From contig CANNZV010000839.1 of the NCBI GenBank assembly GCA_947561585.1, positions 549,864 through 613,863 on the forward strand: DNA of 64,000 nucleotides, written 5' to 3'. The notes below the pieces were generated by a model. It did not search any database. It had not been told where the DNA came from and worked only from the letters and a program-made list of their open reading frames with translations. This document shows, in pieces, positions 26,256 to 39,000 of this stretch; the first letter of the stretch is position 1; every line of letters begins with the position of its first letter. The stretch comes from Caprella mutica (Eukaryota; Arthropoda; Malacostraca; Amphipoda; Caprellidae). The position numbers and the translations under genes are program-made.

Positions 26256-27014
26256 ATGAAACCGAGAGTGAATAATGCACTCTTGCTTTCATCCACTAAC
26301 GTTCTTCTAGTGGTTGTATGCCTACTGAGTCAGAGCAATGGTCAGCAACAAGGTGGTAAAGCAATTGGCGTTCCTCTTCATTCCGTAAATTCTAATGTTA
26401 GAGGTCCTGGACCAGTAACAGCAAAAGGAAATATCGGTGTTTCACTACCAAGTAATGGGGCTTCCGCAAATTTCGGTGTTCCAATACCAAGTAATGGGGC
26501 TTCCGCAAATGTCGGTGTTCCACTACCAAGTAATGGGGCTTCTGCAGGCACCAACCAACAGTTCTCCGGCTCCGTCGGAGTTCCTCTTAGTTCCGTTAAT
26601 GGCAATGGTGTTTCATTGAGTGGCACTTCAGCTGACGGTAACCTGTTTGCCCTCTTTGGAGTGGATGGCCCCATCTTACCAACCACAGTTGGGAGGGGAA
26701 TCCAAGATACTTTCGTTGGAAAAGGCAAGGCACCAAACACCTTCCATATCAACGAGCTGCCCAATTCCATCGAGCTGGACAAGAACCTTTCCCCCGTACC
26801 TCCTTACTTCGTATTCCCTGATTCTGACAACAATGATGGTTCTCTTACAATTGGTGGACCTAAAACAGGTGGACTTGTCCCTATTACAAATCCAACTCAA
26901 GACCCTAAGCTGTTGAAACTATTGAGTCTACCAATGGTCAGAAGGAGACTTCTTGCTGAATCTGACGGAGACAGAGCCTTGAAAATCAGCTCAATCCTCA
27001 TGGCCCACAGACAG
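26256..27014 (+). CDS. Multi-cystatin exon 1: signal peptide, Gly/Ser-rich head, first half of cystatin domain 1
   Basis: Residues 1-253, ending in phase 0 at donor GTATGA. Residues 9-25 form a hydrophobic core, with probable cleavage after Gly29. Residues 61-99 consist of three 13-residue units of the type GVPIPSNGASANF (39-bp DNA repeat at 26436-26552), in a Gly/Ser/Asn-rich region poor in charge. From about residue 200 the sequence becomes cystatin-like: GG at 205-206, the PKLLKLLS helix region, and SSILMAHRQ leading into the inhibitory loop. The exon ends exactly on the Gln of the QxVxG loop. The start at 26256 is chosen for its CAAAATG context and immediate signal peptide. Confidence 0.9.
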
Positions 27015-30000
27015 GTATGATTTCTAACTTAATCTTATTGTTACTTTTTATTTAAATTTTACTTATAACTAAGTCATGTAAAAATAGATGAAAAACAATT
27101 CACACATTATGTTTAAGACTGTCAAAGAGCTTCCAATGAACATACATATTTTATCATCAAACAATAAAGGAAAAATAGTACTAGACGCTCGATTAGGAGC
27201 TCAAAATATGTTCTGATAGCTCCAAATTGACATAATTGACCTTAGATCCACGCCCTCGAGTTGCATGCATATGTTCTAGCCTATAGTCTCGTATCCACCC
27301 TGCCTACCTTGACGTAAGAGTCGCTTCCGTACGACGTGAGCTAAACAGGAGCACAGGTGAACCTCTACTAACGAGTCATTTTATTTACCATCTATCACTC
27401 AATAGCACCGCTCAAATTGAATATCTTTGCCTGCATTGAAGTCCTCCCTTCTCGTTAAATGAAGTTCCGATATGAGGATCTGAAGCTCTAACTTGTAAGC
27501 TTTTGATGTTACTCTAAGAGAAGTCTTGTGCATCAATGGCACCAACTTTCAATTCAAAGGGCATTAGAGTTGGCAGTTAAAGGAGCAAAATAGTACATAA
27601 ATTACCATACTGTCCGTGTAAGACACATTACAATTGTTTATTTACTCTTCTAGTTACTGACCTAAATTTATTCTTTTGAAGAATTCGCCAACTAAATATT
27701 ATACAAAGAATATTATTTAAGATATTATTGTGTAAATAATTCATTGTATTTCCTATTTATTATTTATCTCCTTCCAATTTGATATTACGATTTAACAACA
27801 CTGACGCAGTCTATATCCGCTACCGGCTTTGTTCTATTTAAATCTATTATCTATATAAATAATAACACGGGAATTGTATTATTAAATTCGCTATTAAATA
27901 GTTATTATTATTTAAGCACAAATAAAGAGAATTTCGAACACAATTTTCTCATAATATTTTTTTTTCATTTTTAGATTTATTATTCATATAAACGAATTAT
28001 AGAAATAAAATGAAAATTTATTTGTAAGTAGTAAAATCACCGAATAAAAATGCATTATTATGCATTTGTATATAGTCAAAGCAGCTGCAATTTAACTACA
28101 TAGCATATGGTCTGCGCATTTATATTATACCTGAACTTATTATTTGAATAATGTCAATATTATACTGCATGTTAATAGTCTATAAACATAGGAGGCCAAA
28201 CAATATAAATACTTTATTTTAAAATAATAAAATAAATCATATTATAATGTTGAACAACATCATAGAATATCTACATAAAATAATATTCCCTGTTAAATAT
28301 ATAATGTATAATATTCAATTTAACCATTATCATATTATATTACAAAGATATGTTAGTAGTTTATTTCTCCCACTGTATATAACTAAAATTCACCCCGCCA
28401 GCTAAACTAATCACAGCGGTAAAAACAGTGGGAATAAAAAACGTTTCTGTAAACGTTCTCAGTTGGGGAAACCTGTTGCCAACCACCGCACCTTTTTTTC
28501 TTTCTTGTGAAGAATGAAACGATCGGAATATTTTTCTGAACATTTTTCATACTTGGATGAATTGCCTCAAACGATATAACAACAAATTGTAAAATAAGGT
28601 ATAATAATTTTAGAATATATACAAACAATAAAAATCTATGAATAAATAAATGTATTTCGTTCTGCCTTGTCATTTATGTGAAATTAATGTAGCATTGTTT
28701 GAATGTAGTGGCCTCACGTCATTTTTTCACGGTCACTATTTCAGCCAGAACTGTTATTGAAAAAAGGAACACATAGTTTTCTCACACTCTGTGCGTATCA
28801 CAATCACACGCACACACTCACATTCCACACACACATACACATACATTCCATACACACACGTATTCCACTGCAATGTACCCCTCAGTGAGCTTCCGCTTAA
28901 AAATTTCGAGTGATGTTCCCTTTGCGTACACACGCGGTATTGACCCTGAACTTATATAGAATAGGTGCATGGATCGCTCTGGAGATATATTATCAAAAAG
29001 ATACTCTCGAGTTACAACGGAATTCCTTATCCAAGTTAATTATAAGTTCATTTTTAATTAGCTTCGAAAGAAGGCTTAAGATGTTTCCGAGCTAAGGATT
29101 TTCAGAGGTAATTGTTTTCCGTCTTTTTCACCAAAGATTTAGTCCATGCATATTAAAGGGGCTGATCAATGAACTTTTTTATGAAATGGAATAATAGTTC
29201 GTATTTTCTATAGAAATAGTACTGGTAGATTATGCTGCTAACAAGAAATCTATTTAATTCAAACTCTTATTATGCGGTCTGGGTCTGTTGATGGAATCGA
29301 AGCCTTCAGTTTCTTTACTTTTCCAGTTCTTGATTACAATGAACTACAATCTAATTCAAAGAAAAATAATTCATTATGTTATATTTTTCATGGTAGATTT
29401 CAATTGTAATAAATTTTACTTATTTCAATTTTATTTCTTATACTTTTATTGTTTTATTAGCGCTCCATTATAAGTTGTAGCATCCCACTAATAAAATATA
29501 TAGGAAGGTGATAATATCTAAGATAGAAATTATTCTTTTCGATATTTAAGATAGAGTGAAGCTATAACGCTATAGAGTAATTTAAGAATATATAAATATT
29601 CCTTTCTTCAATATTCAAAAGTAAAAGAAATACCAAATATGAAATGGTTTGACATGGCCTGTACCATATAAACTCGATACTTATTTATGTGACAGATATG
29701 TTATCCAACTCATTTGTATATGTTTAGTATAAGCCCCTATGTGGTATTACATGTTATAGTGTATTGCCCCTATACGGTATTAGCTACATGTTAAAGTATA
29801 TTGTATAGTATATTGTCACTATATAGTATTTAACTGTATATTGCCCTTATATGGTATAACATATGTTATAATATATATTAATCTGTTTAAAGAACCGTCA
29901 GTATAACGGTTCTTCAACGAACAAGTCAATGGTTTTTTTCGAAACATCAAGATAAAATAGGAATAAAAAAGTTCAAATAATTGTAATTATTATATCTTGT

Positions 30001-33000
30001 CTCAAGTCCAACCCTCCAGTAGCAGACTATAGCAATTAAAAACACTCCATTCATTTTCTAACTACAGTATGAAACTATTAATATTCTCTGAAAATATAAG
30101 ATATTTTTGTCATCGTCTGCTACTATTTAGCCTCTCTACCTTCCAGATTTCAATTTCTTTTTCCCCCAAAATGCCCGCTAAGTGTTTTCTCTGTAAATGA
30201 CAAGCACGTACACAGTCATGTACGGGACACAACAGCGCAGCACGTAACGCATTCACGCACATACCCCGGAAGTAATGACGTGCTGCTGCCCGCGCCCATG
30301 ACTACGCAACACCCGTCTGTTTTTTAGAGTCATAACTATGACGTGACTTATGTACTTATGTGGCACACTGGGCAGTGGACAGTTACAGTCAGGGTTGGGC
30401 GTGGATTGATCTTAAGAAATTGGACAGAGATAAGTATAAAGGTTTTTTTTCTCTCTCACTGCTTGGCACTGGACATCAGCGTACGTGTTGTTGTTATCTT
30501 TCTTGTGCAACTCGAACGCAAGCAAATCCAATTCCGTGTTCTATATCCTGCATTTTATTTTGCACTATTTGGAAATAGTCTTATTTATATATTGGATATA
30601 TTTTATTGCTCACATTTTTTTTATTACAATTGTTAATAGGAAATCGTGATCTTGGAAAATTAAATAAATCTTAAATATTTTTTACTATTTATATACCAAT
30701 TATATTTATCAAAGATGAATTATAAATTAAGTAAATTTAATATTAGCTATACGTATATCTTAAAACTTTAAAGAGTAAACGAATTTCCACTGATAAGAAA
30801 TAACCATATTTCTAAATCACTTCACAATATATAACCACCCAATCACTTTCTTAAATCAGAATCAATTACTGAAACTTTTAATTTGAAAAATATCTGAATT
30901 GAAAGCACTAAGTCACAAATATAAAATGAAAAAAATTGATGTTTTAAAATACTGTCAGTATACTAATTATGATCTATTCAGGGAAATTATGGAGTCTGAG
31001 CTGAAATAACAAAGTTACTGCTGAAATAGGGGCGGCAAGTGTTCAGTAATGTTCTCAAGGACGATGAAATAGCAAGGTTTGCCAGGGATTTACCTCGTGA
31101 ATGGTACCCTAAATCTGCAAAATTAGATATCATCAATGATGAAAAATGTCACAATAGCTAATTAAATACCCAGTCCCATATCCATTCTCTGTTGCCTTTA
31201 TTTACAGTCCACTGTACTTGGGATGAATTAAATAGAGTTGTTTCCTGTAAATTTTATCGATATTGTTTTGAGGAAAAGTTTGCAGTGCATTGAAATGTCT
31301 CAATTTGCTCTTTATGAATATCATATCATTCAAGTATTTAAGGAAGAAAAAACTGTAAATGCCAGCCCAAGCTTGAGGCCTATATCTCATTCTTGAAAGA
31401 GGCGTCCAGGGTAGCTTTAAGGTCTTCATTCAGTATTCTATTAGGTATTCATAGAATTCTCTGTTTACTCGTTATTTTGAATTTGCTGCCTTAAATATAT
31501 TCAAGTTTGTCGAGCTTAATAACATGGAATACAAATGTCTAGAGCTAGCTTTAGAAAACCCAAGTGCATTTGTTAATATTTGTAACAATGGTGAAGCATG
31601 TAAATACTACCGCCAGTCTATAGAGTAATGAGGAGAATCGATTAGTTGCACCTGTCCCTGTGTATTGCACAGTAAATAATTAAAAGATACGACAATGCTT
31701 ACCTAATTAATGTGACATGAAAAATGCTTCTATTCTATTCTATAGAATTAATTAGATATGTAATGACTAAGCGCTTATACACAATGAGGTACATTGAATA
31801 CATCTATACATTTTAAATCACAGTACTAATGAGCTATTGTTTTTGAACTGCATAATCTAACTTTAACTATGAAATACAAATTAAGCATCACGCTAACATT
31901 TTCCAATTTAAGAATTTCCATTGTGCCTCAGCTGTTGAAACTGCAACTGATGTTGGGATAAGCAGCTAATCCCTAGTTAAGCCATCTATCACGCCCTAGC
32001 TCACGCCTTCCTTTTCTGACAAATAAAACTGTTATCCATGTTTGAGAGGAGTATCTGATTGATTCCAAAGATCAAGGACCCCTTATCACTGACGCAGACA
32101 CCCTCTTCTTACATCATTTTTCTTTTCAATGTCGCCTGTTTTTTGGGGTGACTGCGTAACCTTTGAATCTAGAGTGGAGTCTCGCGGAGGGATTTTACCG
32201 AATTTAAAGATACGCATTCCTCTCTGGTTGAATCGACCAACCTTATGCCCATAAAAATAAAGATTTGAAGTTGGAACTATTGTTGCATGACTTGAATGGA
32301 TTCATGTATTAGTGAATTCATTGTTGAACTATTTCAGTAAAATATTTGATCTAAATGATCGTAGATTTAATATTTAATCATTTTTTTAAATATTTAGTCA
32401 TTTTTTTTAATATTTTGATCAGTTTAGTAAATTATGGTTCAAGATAATAAATAACTGAAATATAACTTTAAACCATTAAATTCGATTACGTTTATCGCTA
32501 ACCCATTTGATGAAAAAAATCATAGTTGAAAATCTTCATTTGAGTTTCAATTACACATGTTATTTTCAAGGTTGCTACATACATACTTCATTCCAAGCTA
32601 TAGAAAAATAATCACAAGTTCGCATAATACTGTTTCCATCGTACATTTTAGGAGCAGCAAAATTCTTGGGGTAAAAAGGATTGGTTTTCAGAGTAGATTA
32701 AATTCCATGACGCTGTGAATTATTTACCTGCCTTTGCATTACAACAGTGAATACTGAATAAAGTAACTAAATTAGCCTTGTAATTAAAATTATCTTGAAC
32801 TATAAGATTATGAATGTTAGAATACATTAGTTCATAGGAAGTTACTAGTAAACAAAATAAGTTAGAAATTCATAGATGATATATTTAGTCGTATTGATAA
32901 CTAAATATATATATTGATGACTCTTGATTAATGACTCTTCATGACTCTTGATTAATGACTCTTGATTAATGACTCTTGATGACTCTCTCCAAATATATAT

Positions 33001-36000
33001 TGATGACTCTTGATTTTTATAACATTCAATTTACCATTAATATATAAAATGTTAATAAAATTATATGTCTATCTTACAGTTCGTCCATCAGCTGATACCT
33101 TCAATAATAATGGTACAACTTAATAATATAATATCTCAAGAAAAGATATATGAATTTACTTGAACCAGTTTATAATAGTCTGGAAAATTACAGTTGTTTT
33201 TTTTATTTTAAATATCAAAATTAAATTACAATTAGAAGAATTATGATGAACAGAAAAGTATGCCCTTCAAACGGACTTGAGAATAACATGAAATAATTAT
33301 AGTACCTATGATAATTGTACAATGTAAGCTCTTTTCAGGAAAAAATCAATGACTATGTAAATTTAACACACCCTAGTGAGTGTATTTATGCCTTTAACAC
33401 ACCCCAGTGAGTGTATTTATGCCTTTAACACATCCTAGTGAGTGTATTTATGCCTTTAACACACCCTAGTGAGTGTATTTATGCCTTTAACACACCCTAG
33501 TGAGTGTATTTATGCCTTTAACACACCCTAGTGAGTGTATTTATGCCTTTAACACACCCTAGTGAGTGTATTTATGCCTTTAACACACCCTAGTGAGTGT
33601 ATTTATGCCTTTAACACACCCTAGTGAGTGTATTTATGCCTTTAACACACCCTAGTGAGTGTATTTATGCCTGTAACACACCCTAGTGAGTGTATTTATG
33701 CCTTTAACACACCCTAGTGCGTGTATTTATGCCTTTAACACACCCTAGTGCGTGTATTTATGCTTTTAACAAACCCTAGTGAGTGTATTTTTACCCATAT
33801 GTGTCTATATTTCTAACCAAACCACTAATGCACTGCTAATTACAAACAAATAAATGACTGAAATCAATTAACAAATCCCACATGCTTATTCACTTCATAG
33901 ATTATATGACCACAGACTGTAAATTACAATGCTAATAGTAAAGGGCGTAATGATTTATATAGACTGTGATTTATAACTCTAATAAATATGACATATTTCT
34001 GTGGATAATAGAATAGTCCGCATTTGCACTAGACATTAACTTATATAAGTTACATCTTACATTAGTTCAGAAAATTTATTGAAATTACATTGGAGGATTA
34101 AAATGGTTCAGCACTAGAATTTGATGTACTTTCCTTAGTTATTATTTATGCTAAAACAGAAAAAATAATTTCGAAATTACATCTTCCTAAAATATATCTT
34201 ATTAGATATATTTAGAAAATAATTTTAAAATTAAAATTTAAAATTTGTTTGTTTTTGATGTAAATCATTCTTTATGTTAATTTTGTCCTATTTTTCTGTT
34301 CATAACTACATGTTTACGCGAAAATAATATTGTTCTTGTTTTACCATTCACCCTATAATATGTATTCTTCACTAGCTATGTTCTCATTGACTCACAAAAA
34401 AATGAAGTAAAACTGTTTCCTGATGCAGCTACGCGATGTATTTCCACTGTGTTCTTGCTGCGATAAAACATGATTTTAACATATTTGATGATAATCTTAA
34501 TAGATTTAAAGAATTCAAACTGTGTGCTATTGCTAAATTTACACAAACTACGTTAACTAGAAAAGAATTTTGCTACAATGTTTTTATTGCTATCAATATT
34601 GTTATCAATCTTATAGTATCAAGACTATTTTTAAAGTTGCGAATTCAGATAACTTAAATTTGACTAAAGTCAACCTGGGGAGACAAAACAATTAAATTTT
34701 GAAAATTTGATATTCGAACATCAAAATCAAGATTTTAAATCTCTAAATGAAATACGATCTGTTCTGTTACATAATATCCAAACAACAAAATTTAAATTGC
34801 ACCTCACGGTAAATAAAATTAACAACAATAATAATAAAGACAATCTATTTTCCAAAAATTATTTAGTATAAGTTGATGTTTCTATACGTGTTTTTAATTA
34901 AGTTTACCTCTTTCCACAGGTTGTTGGAGGACAAATTACCTACGCAAGTGTGAGAGTTGGGGAAACTAACTGTCCAGTGAACAGAGTCAACTCACTGAGG
35001 GGTTGTAACATCGACAACACGCAGGTGAGTCAACTCTTTAAGGAGTTGTAACATTGACAACACGCAGGTGAGTCAACTCTCTAATGAGTTGTAACATAGA
35101 CAACACACAGGTGAGTCAACTCACTTAGGGGTTGTAACATAGACAACACGCAGGTGAGTCAACTCACTTAGGGGTTGTAACATCGACAACATGCAGGTGA
35201 GTCAACTCACTGAGGGGTTGTAACATTGACAACACGCAAGTGAGTCAACTTACATAAGGAACTGTAAAACTTATTCCAGTGGTCTAATAAAAATGATTCA
35301 ATAAACCCAATAGCAATATAACTAATTTGCTGCATATAATTTTTATATATATGCTCAATTAAATAACGTGAAATAATTATTACAATTAATCATAACCTAA
35401 CCATCGAAACATGAATTTATAAAATACATGTTTGCCATGTTTTATAAATTCATTATCATATATAACTAAATAGCTAAAATAGGCTTCTAATCTATGAAAA
35501 AGAGCATTTAGTTATTTCTATTTTGAGTGGTACCAGGTGGTAAATACTATTTTCGAAAATGAATTTGTCAAAGTTTGTGTTAATTGTCGTAACTGATTTA
35601 GTGCAGCTGACCATTAGAAGATATTCCAAACCATTAACATCTCCTATTACTTCAGGTAGATTAATTCTGAGAGCAAGGAAGTCTTATCTCTGCGGCTGAA
35701 TTCTGCCTCTGTTCAAAAATGTCTGAATAGCATTGCCTAAGAAAGCTTTGGCTCGCTTTCGGCGGCTGCACTTTCGTTAGTTTTAATATGCTTCTATGGG
35801 AGCAAAAGCTCCATATATTGCACTAGGGATTTGCACTCTCGCTATATAATAGAGTACTAAAATGTTCCTATACCATTTCAATAACTCTTAAAAAATAATG
35901 GATAGAGATGCTTAAATATATTTGTGGATATTTCTTAATGAAATTATATCATTTCTTGATTTAATACACTTAGAATTGAATAATTTAAGCACAATATTCA

Positions 36001-39000
36001 ACACAAATGAATGATGATAAACTCAATTTGATTATTAAATACTTTGCTAATTTTCTTTGAAAAATATACCATTTTTTAGTAGCTAATTAGTTTATTTTGA
36101 GTTTCAACTTGAATATTTTAAATAATGATGTTGAAAAACTTCAGATAGTTCACTTCCTCAAACATATGATTTTTATATAATATAATATTTATAAACGTAT
36201 CAAAGTTTAATGAAAGTTTATGAATATATCTGTGAAACTTGGAAAAATAATTACTAAACAAGTTATCTATAATATTCTAATCATTTCAACTCAAATTCAA
36301 GCAACAATAATTTGTTTGATCAGAATTTTGAGAGCATAGTAATATTTCGTGTTTTACGCCTCTAACTGGTATAAAGTAGGTCTATTCTGTGTAGGTAACT
36401 GTTACTCACTTTAGTAGGTATGAAGTAGGTCTATTCTGTGTAGGTAACTGTTACTCACTTTAGTAGGTATAAAGTAGGTCTATTCTGTGTAGGTAACTGT
36501 TACTCACTTTAGTAGGTATAAAGTAGGTCTATTCTGTGTAGGTAACTGTTACTCACTTTAGTAGGTATAAAGTAGGTCTATTCTGTGTAGGTAACTGTTA
36601 CTCACTTTAGTAGGTATAAAGTAGGTCTATTCTGTGTAGGTAACTGTTACTCACTTTAGTAGGTATAAAGTAGGTCTATTCTGTGTAGGTAACTGTTACT
36701 CACTTTAGTAGGTATAAAGTAGGTCTATTCTGTGTAGGTAACTGTTACCCACTTTAGTAGGTATAAATAAAGTAGGTCTATTCTGTGTAAGTAACTGTTA
36801 CCCACTTTAGTAGGTATAAAGTAGGTCTATTCTGTGTAGGTAACTGTTACCCACTTTAGTAGGTATAAAGTAGGTCTATTCTGTGTAGGTAACTGTTACC
36901 CACTTTAGTAGGTATAAAGTAGGTCTATTCTGTGTAGGTGACTGTTACCCACTGTAGTAGGTATGAAGTAGGTCTAATCTGTGTAGGTAACTGTTACCCA
37001 CTTTAGTAGGTATAAAGTAAGTCTATTCTGTGTAGGTAACTGTTACCCACTGTAGTAGGTATAAAGTAGGTCTATTCTGTGTAGGTAACTGTTACCCACT
37101 TTAGTAGGTATAAAGTAGGTCTATTCTGTGTAGGTAACTGTTACCCACTGTAGTAGGTATAAAGTAGGTCTATTCTGTGTAGGTAACTGTTACTCACTTT
37201 AGTAGGTATAAAGTAGGTCTATTCTGTGTAGGTAACTGTTACCCACTTTAGTAGGTATAAAGTAGGTCTATTCTGTGTAGGTAACTGTTACCCACTGTAG
37301 TAGGTATAAAGTAGGTCTATTCTGTGTAGGTAACTGTTACCCACTTTAGTAGGTATAAAGTAGGTCTATTCTGTGTAGGTAACTGTTACCCACTTTAGTA
37401 GGTATAAAGTAGGTCTATTCTGTGTAGGTAACTGTTACCCACTTTAGTAGGTATAAAGTAGGTCTATTCTGTGTAGGTAACTGTTACTCACTTTAGTAGG
37501 TATAAAGTAGGTCTAATCTGTGTAGGTAACTGTTACCCACTTTAGTAGGTATAAATAAAGTAGGTCTAATCTGTGTAGGTAACTGTTACCCACTTTAGTA
37601 GGTATAAAGTAGGTCTATTCTGTGTAGGTAACTGTTACCCACTTTAGTAGGTATAAAGTAGGTCTATTCTGTGTAGGTAACTGTTACCCACTTTAGTAGG
37701 TATAAAGTAGGTCTATTCTGTGTAGGTAACTGTTACTCACTTTAGTAGGTATAAAGTAGGTCTATTCTGTGTAGGTAACTGTTACTCACTTTAGTAGGTA
37801 TAAATAAAGTAGGTCTAATCTGTGTAGGTAACTGTTACCCACTTTAGTAGGTATAAAGTAGGTCTATTCTGTGTAGGTAACTGTTACTCACTTTAGTAGG
37901 TATAAAGTAGGTCTATTCTGTGTAGGTAACTGTTACTCACTTTAGTAGGTATAAAGTAGGTCTATTCTGTGTAGGTAACTGTTACCCACTTTAGTAGGTA
38001 TAAATAAAGTAGGTCTAATCTGTGTAGGTAACTGTTACCCACTTTAGTAGGTATAAAGTAGGTCTATTCTGTGTAGGTAACTGTTACCCACTTTAGTAGG
38101 TATAAAGTAGGTCTATTTTGTGTAGGTAACTGTTACCCACTTTAGTAGGTATAAATAAAGTAGGTCTAATCTGTGTAGGTAACTGTTACCCACTGTAGTA
38201 GGTATAAAGTAGGTCTATTCTGTGTAGATAAAAGTTTCCCACTTTTAACAGGTAAAAAGTAGGTGCAAAAATACAGTAAATCTTTAAATGCATAAACCTC
38301 TCCCGCTGGAAACTTAATGTCAGATATTCAGGTTTTCTTTGCCTTGGCAAAGTAAAATCCTTGATATTTAGTCCTCACACTCAGTGGATTGGTCCCAAGG
38401 CAACTATTTGTGCCTAAAGCAATTAACAGCATTTTAATGCAGTTGGTATTATAACAATTACTTGCATGTAGCTGCTTGGTAATATATGCTATTTATGCAT
38501 TTATTATTGATATCAAGATTATATTGGAGAATCAATTTGAATTTACGCTTCAAAATTATAAAAATTATTTAAAAATTGCATTAAACATAAGATAATCATA
38601 ATTGCTATGCATTATAATTTTAATAATTTCATTTTATATAAATTTATAAATTTGTTCAACATTGCTGAGTCAAACAAGTCAGCAACATCGATGTAGCAGA
38701 TATAAACTTTCTCGTTCTTTTGGAAATTTACGAGTCTTTTTATTCTCATTACACAGCCATTTTAAGGCAGCCATTCAATTTCTTTTCAGGACTCCTATAT
38801 TTGCGAGATAGCTTTCTGGGAGAGACCTTGGCTCAATACTGTGAAAGTCCTCGACGAAAAGACTGCGTGAGTATCACTTTTAGAACTAATTAAAATGCTT
38901 TGATTATCACTAACGTTGCTATTGCTCTCCATTCGTTGTCTAAGAAACTATCTATCAAGAAACTTTGAAGTGAATTCAAAAGTAGCTTTAGAATTATGTT

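Larger units (their letters stand above)
27015..34919 (+). other. Intron 1 (7.9 kb)
   Basis: Donor GTATGA at 27015, acceptor TTTCCACAG ending at 34919. The intron contains a CA-rich microsatellite (28790-28870), a degenerate 40-bp repeat (29720-29880), a GC- and CpG-richer patch (30190-30340), a short 16-bp repeat (32920-33010) and a 31-bp minisatellite (33362-33793). The stretch 27230-27600 is clearly less AT-rich than the rest and may hold regulatory sequence, but no specific site is supported. No coding exon was recognised inside. Confidence 0.8.

Noticed and set aside
26378..26782. 134-codon minus-strand frame opposite exon 1
   Set aside because: It is a shadow of the real exon, which has a signal peptide, repeats and a correct splice junction.
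30343..30636. 97-codon open frame in intron 1 as an alternative first exon
   Set aside because: There is no signal peptide logic, domain, or in-phase donor leading to exon 2 that I could defend; the frame is a by-product of the GC-richer patch.
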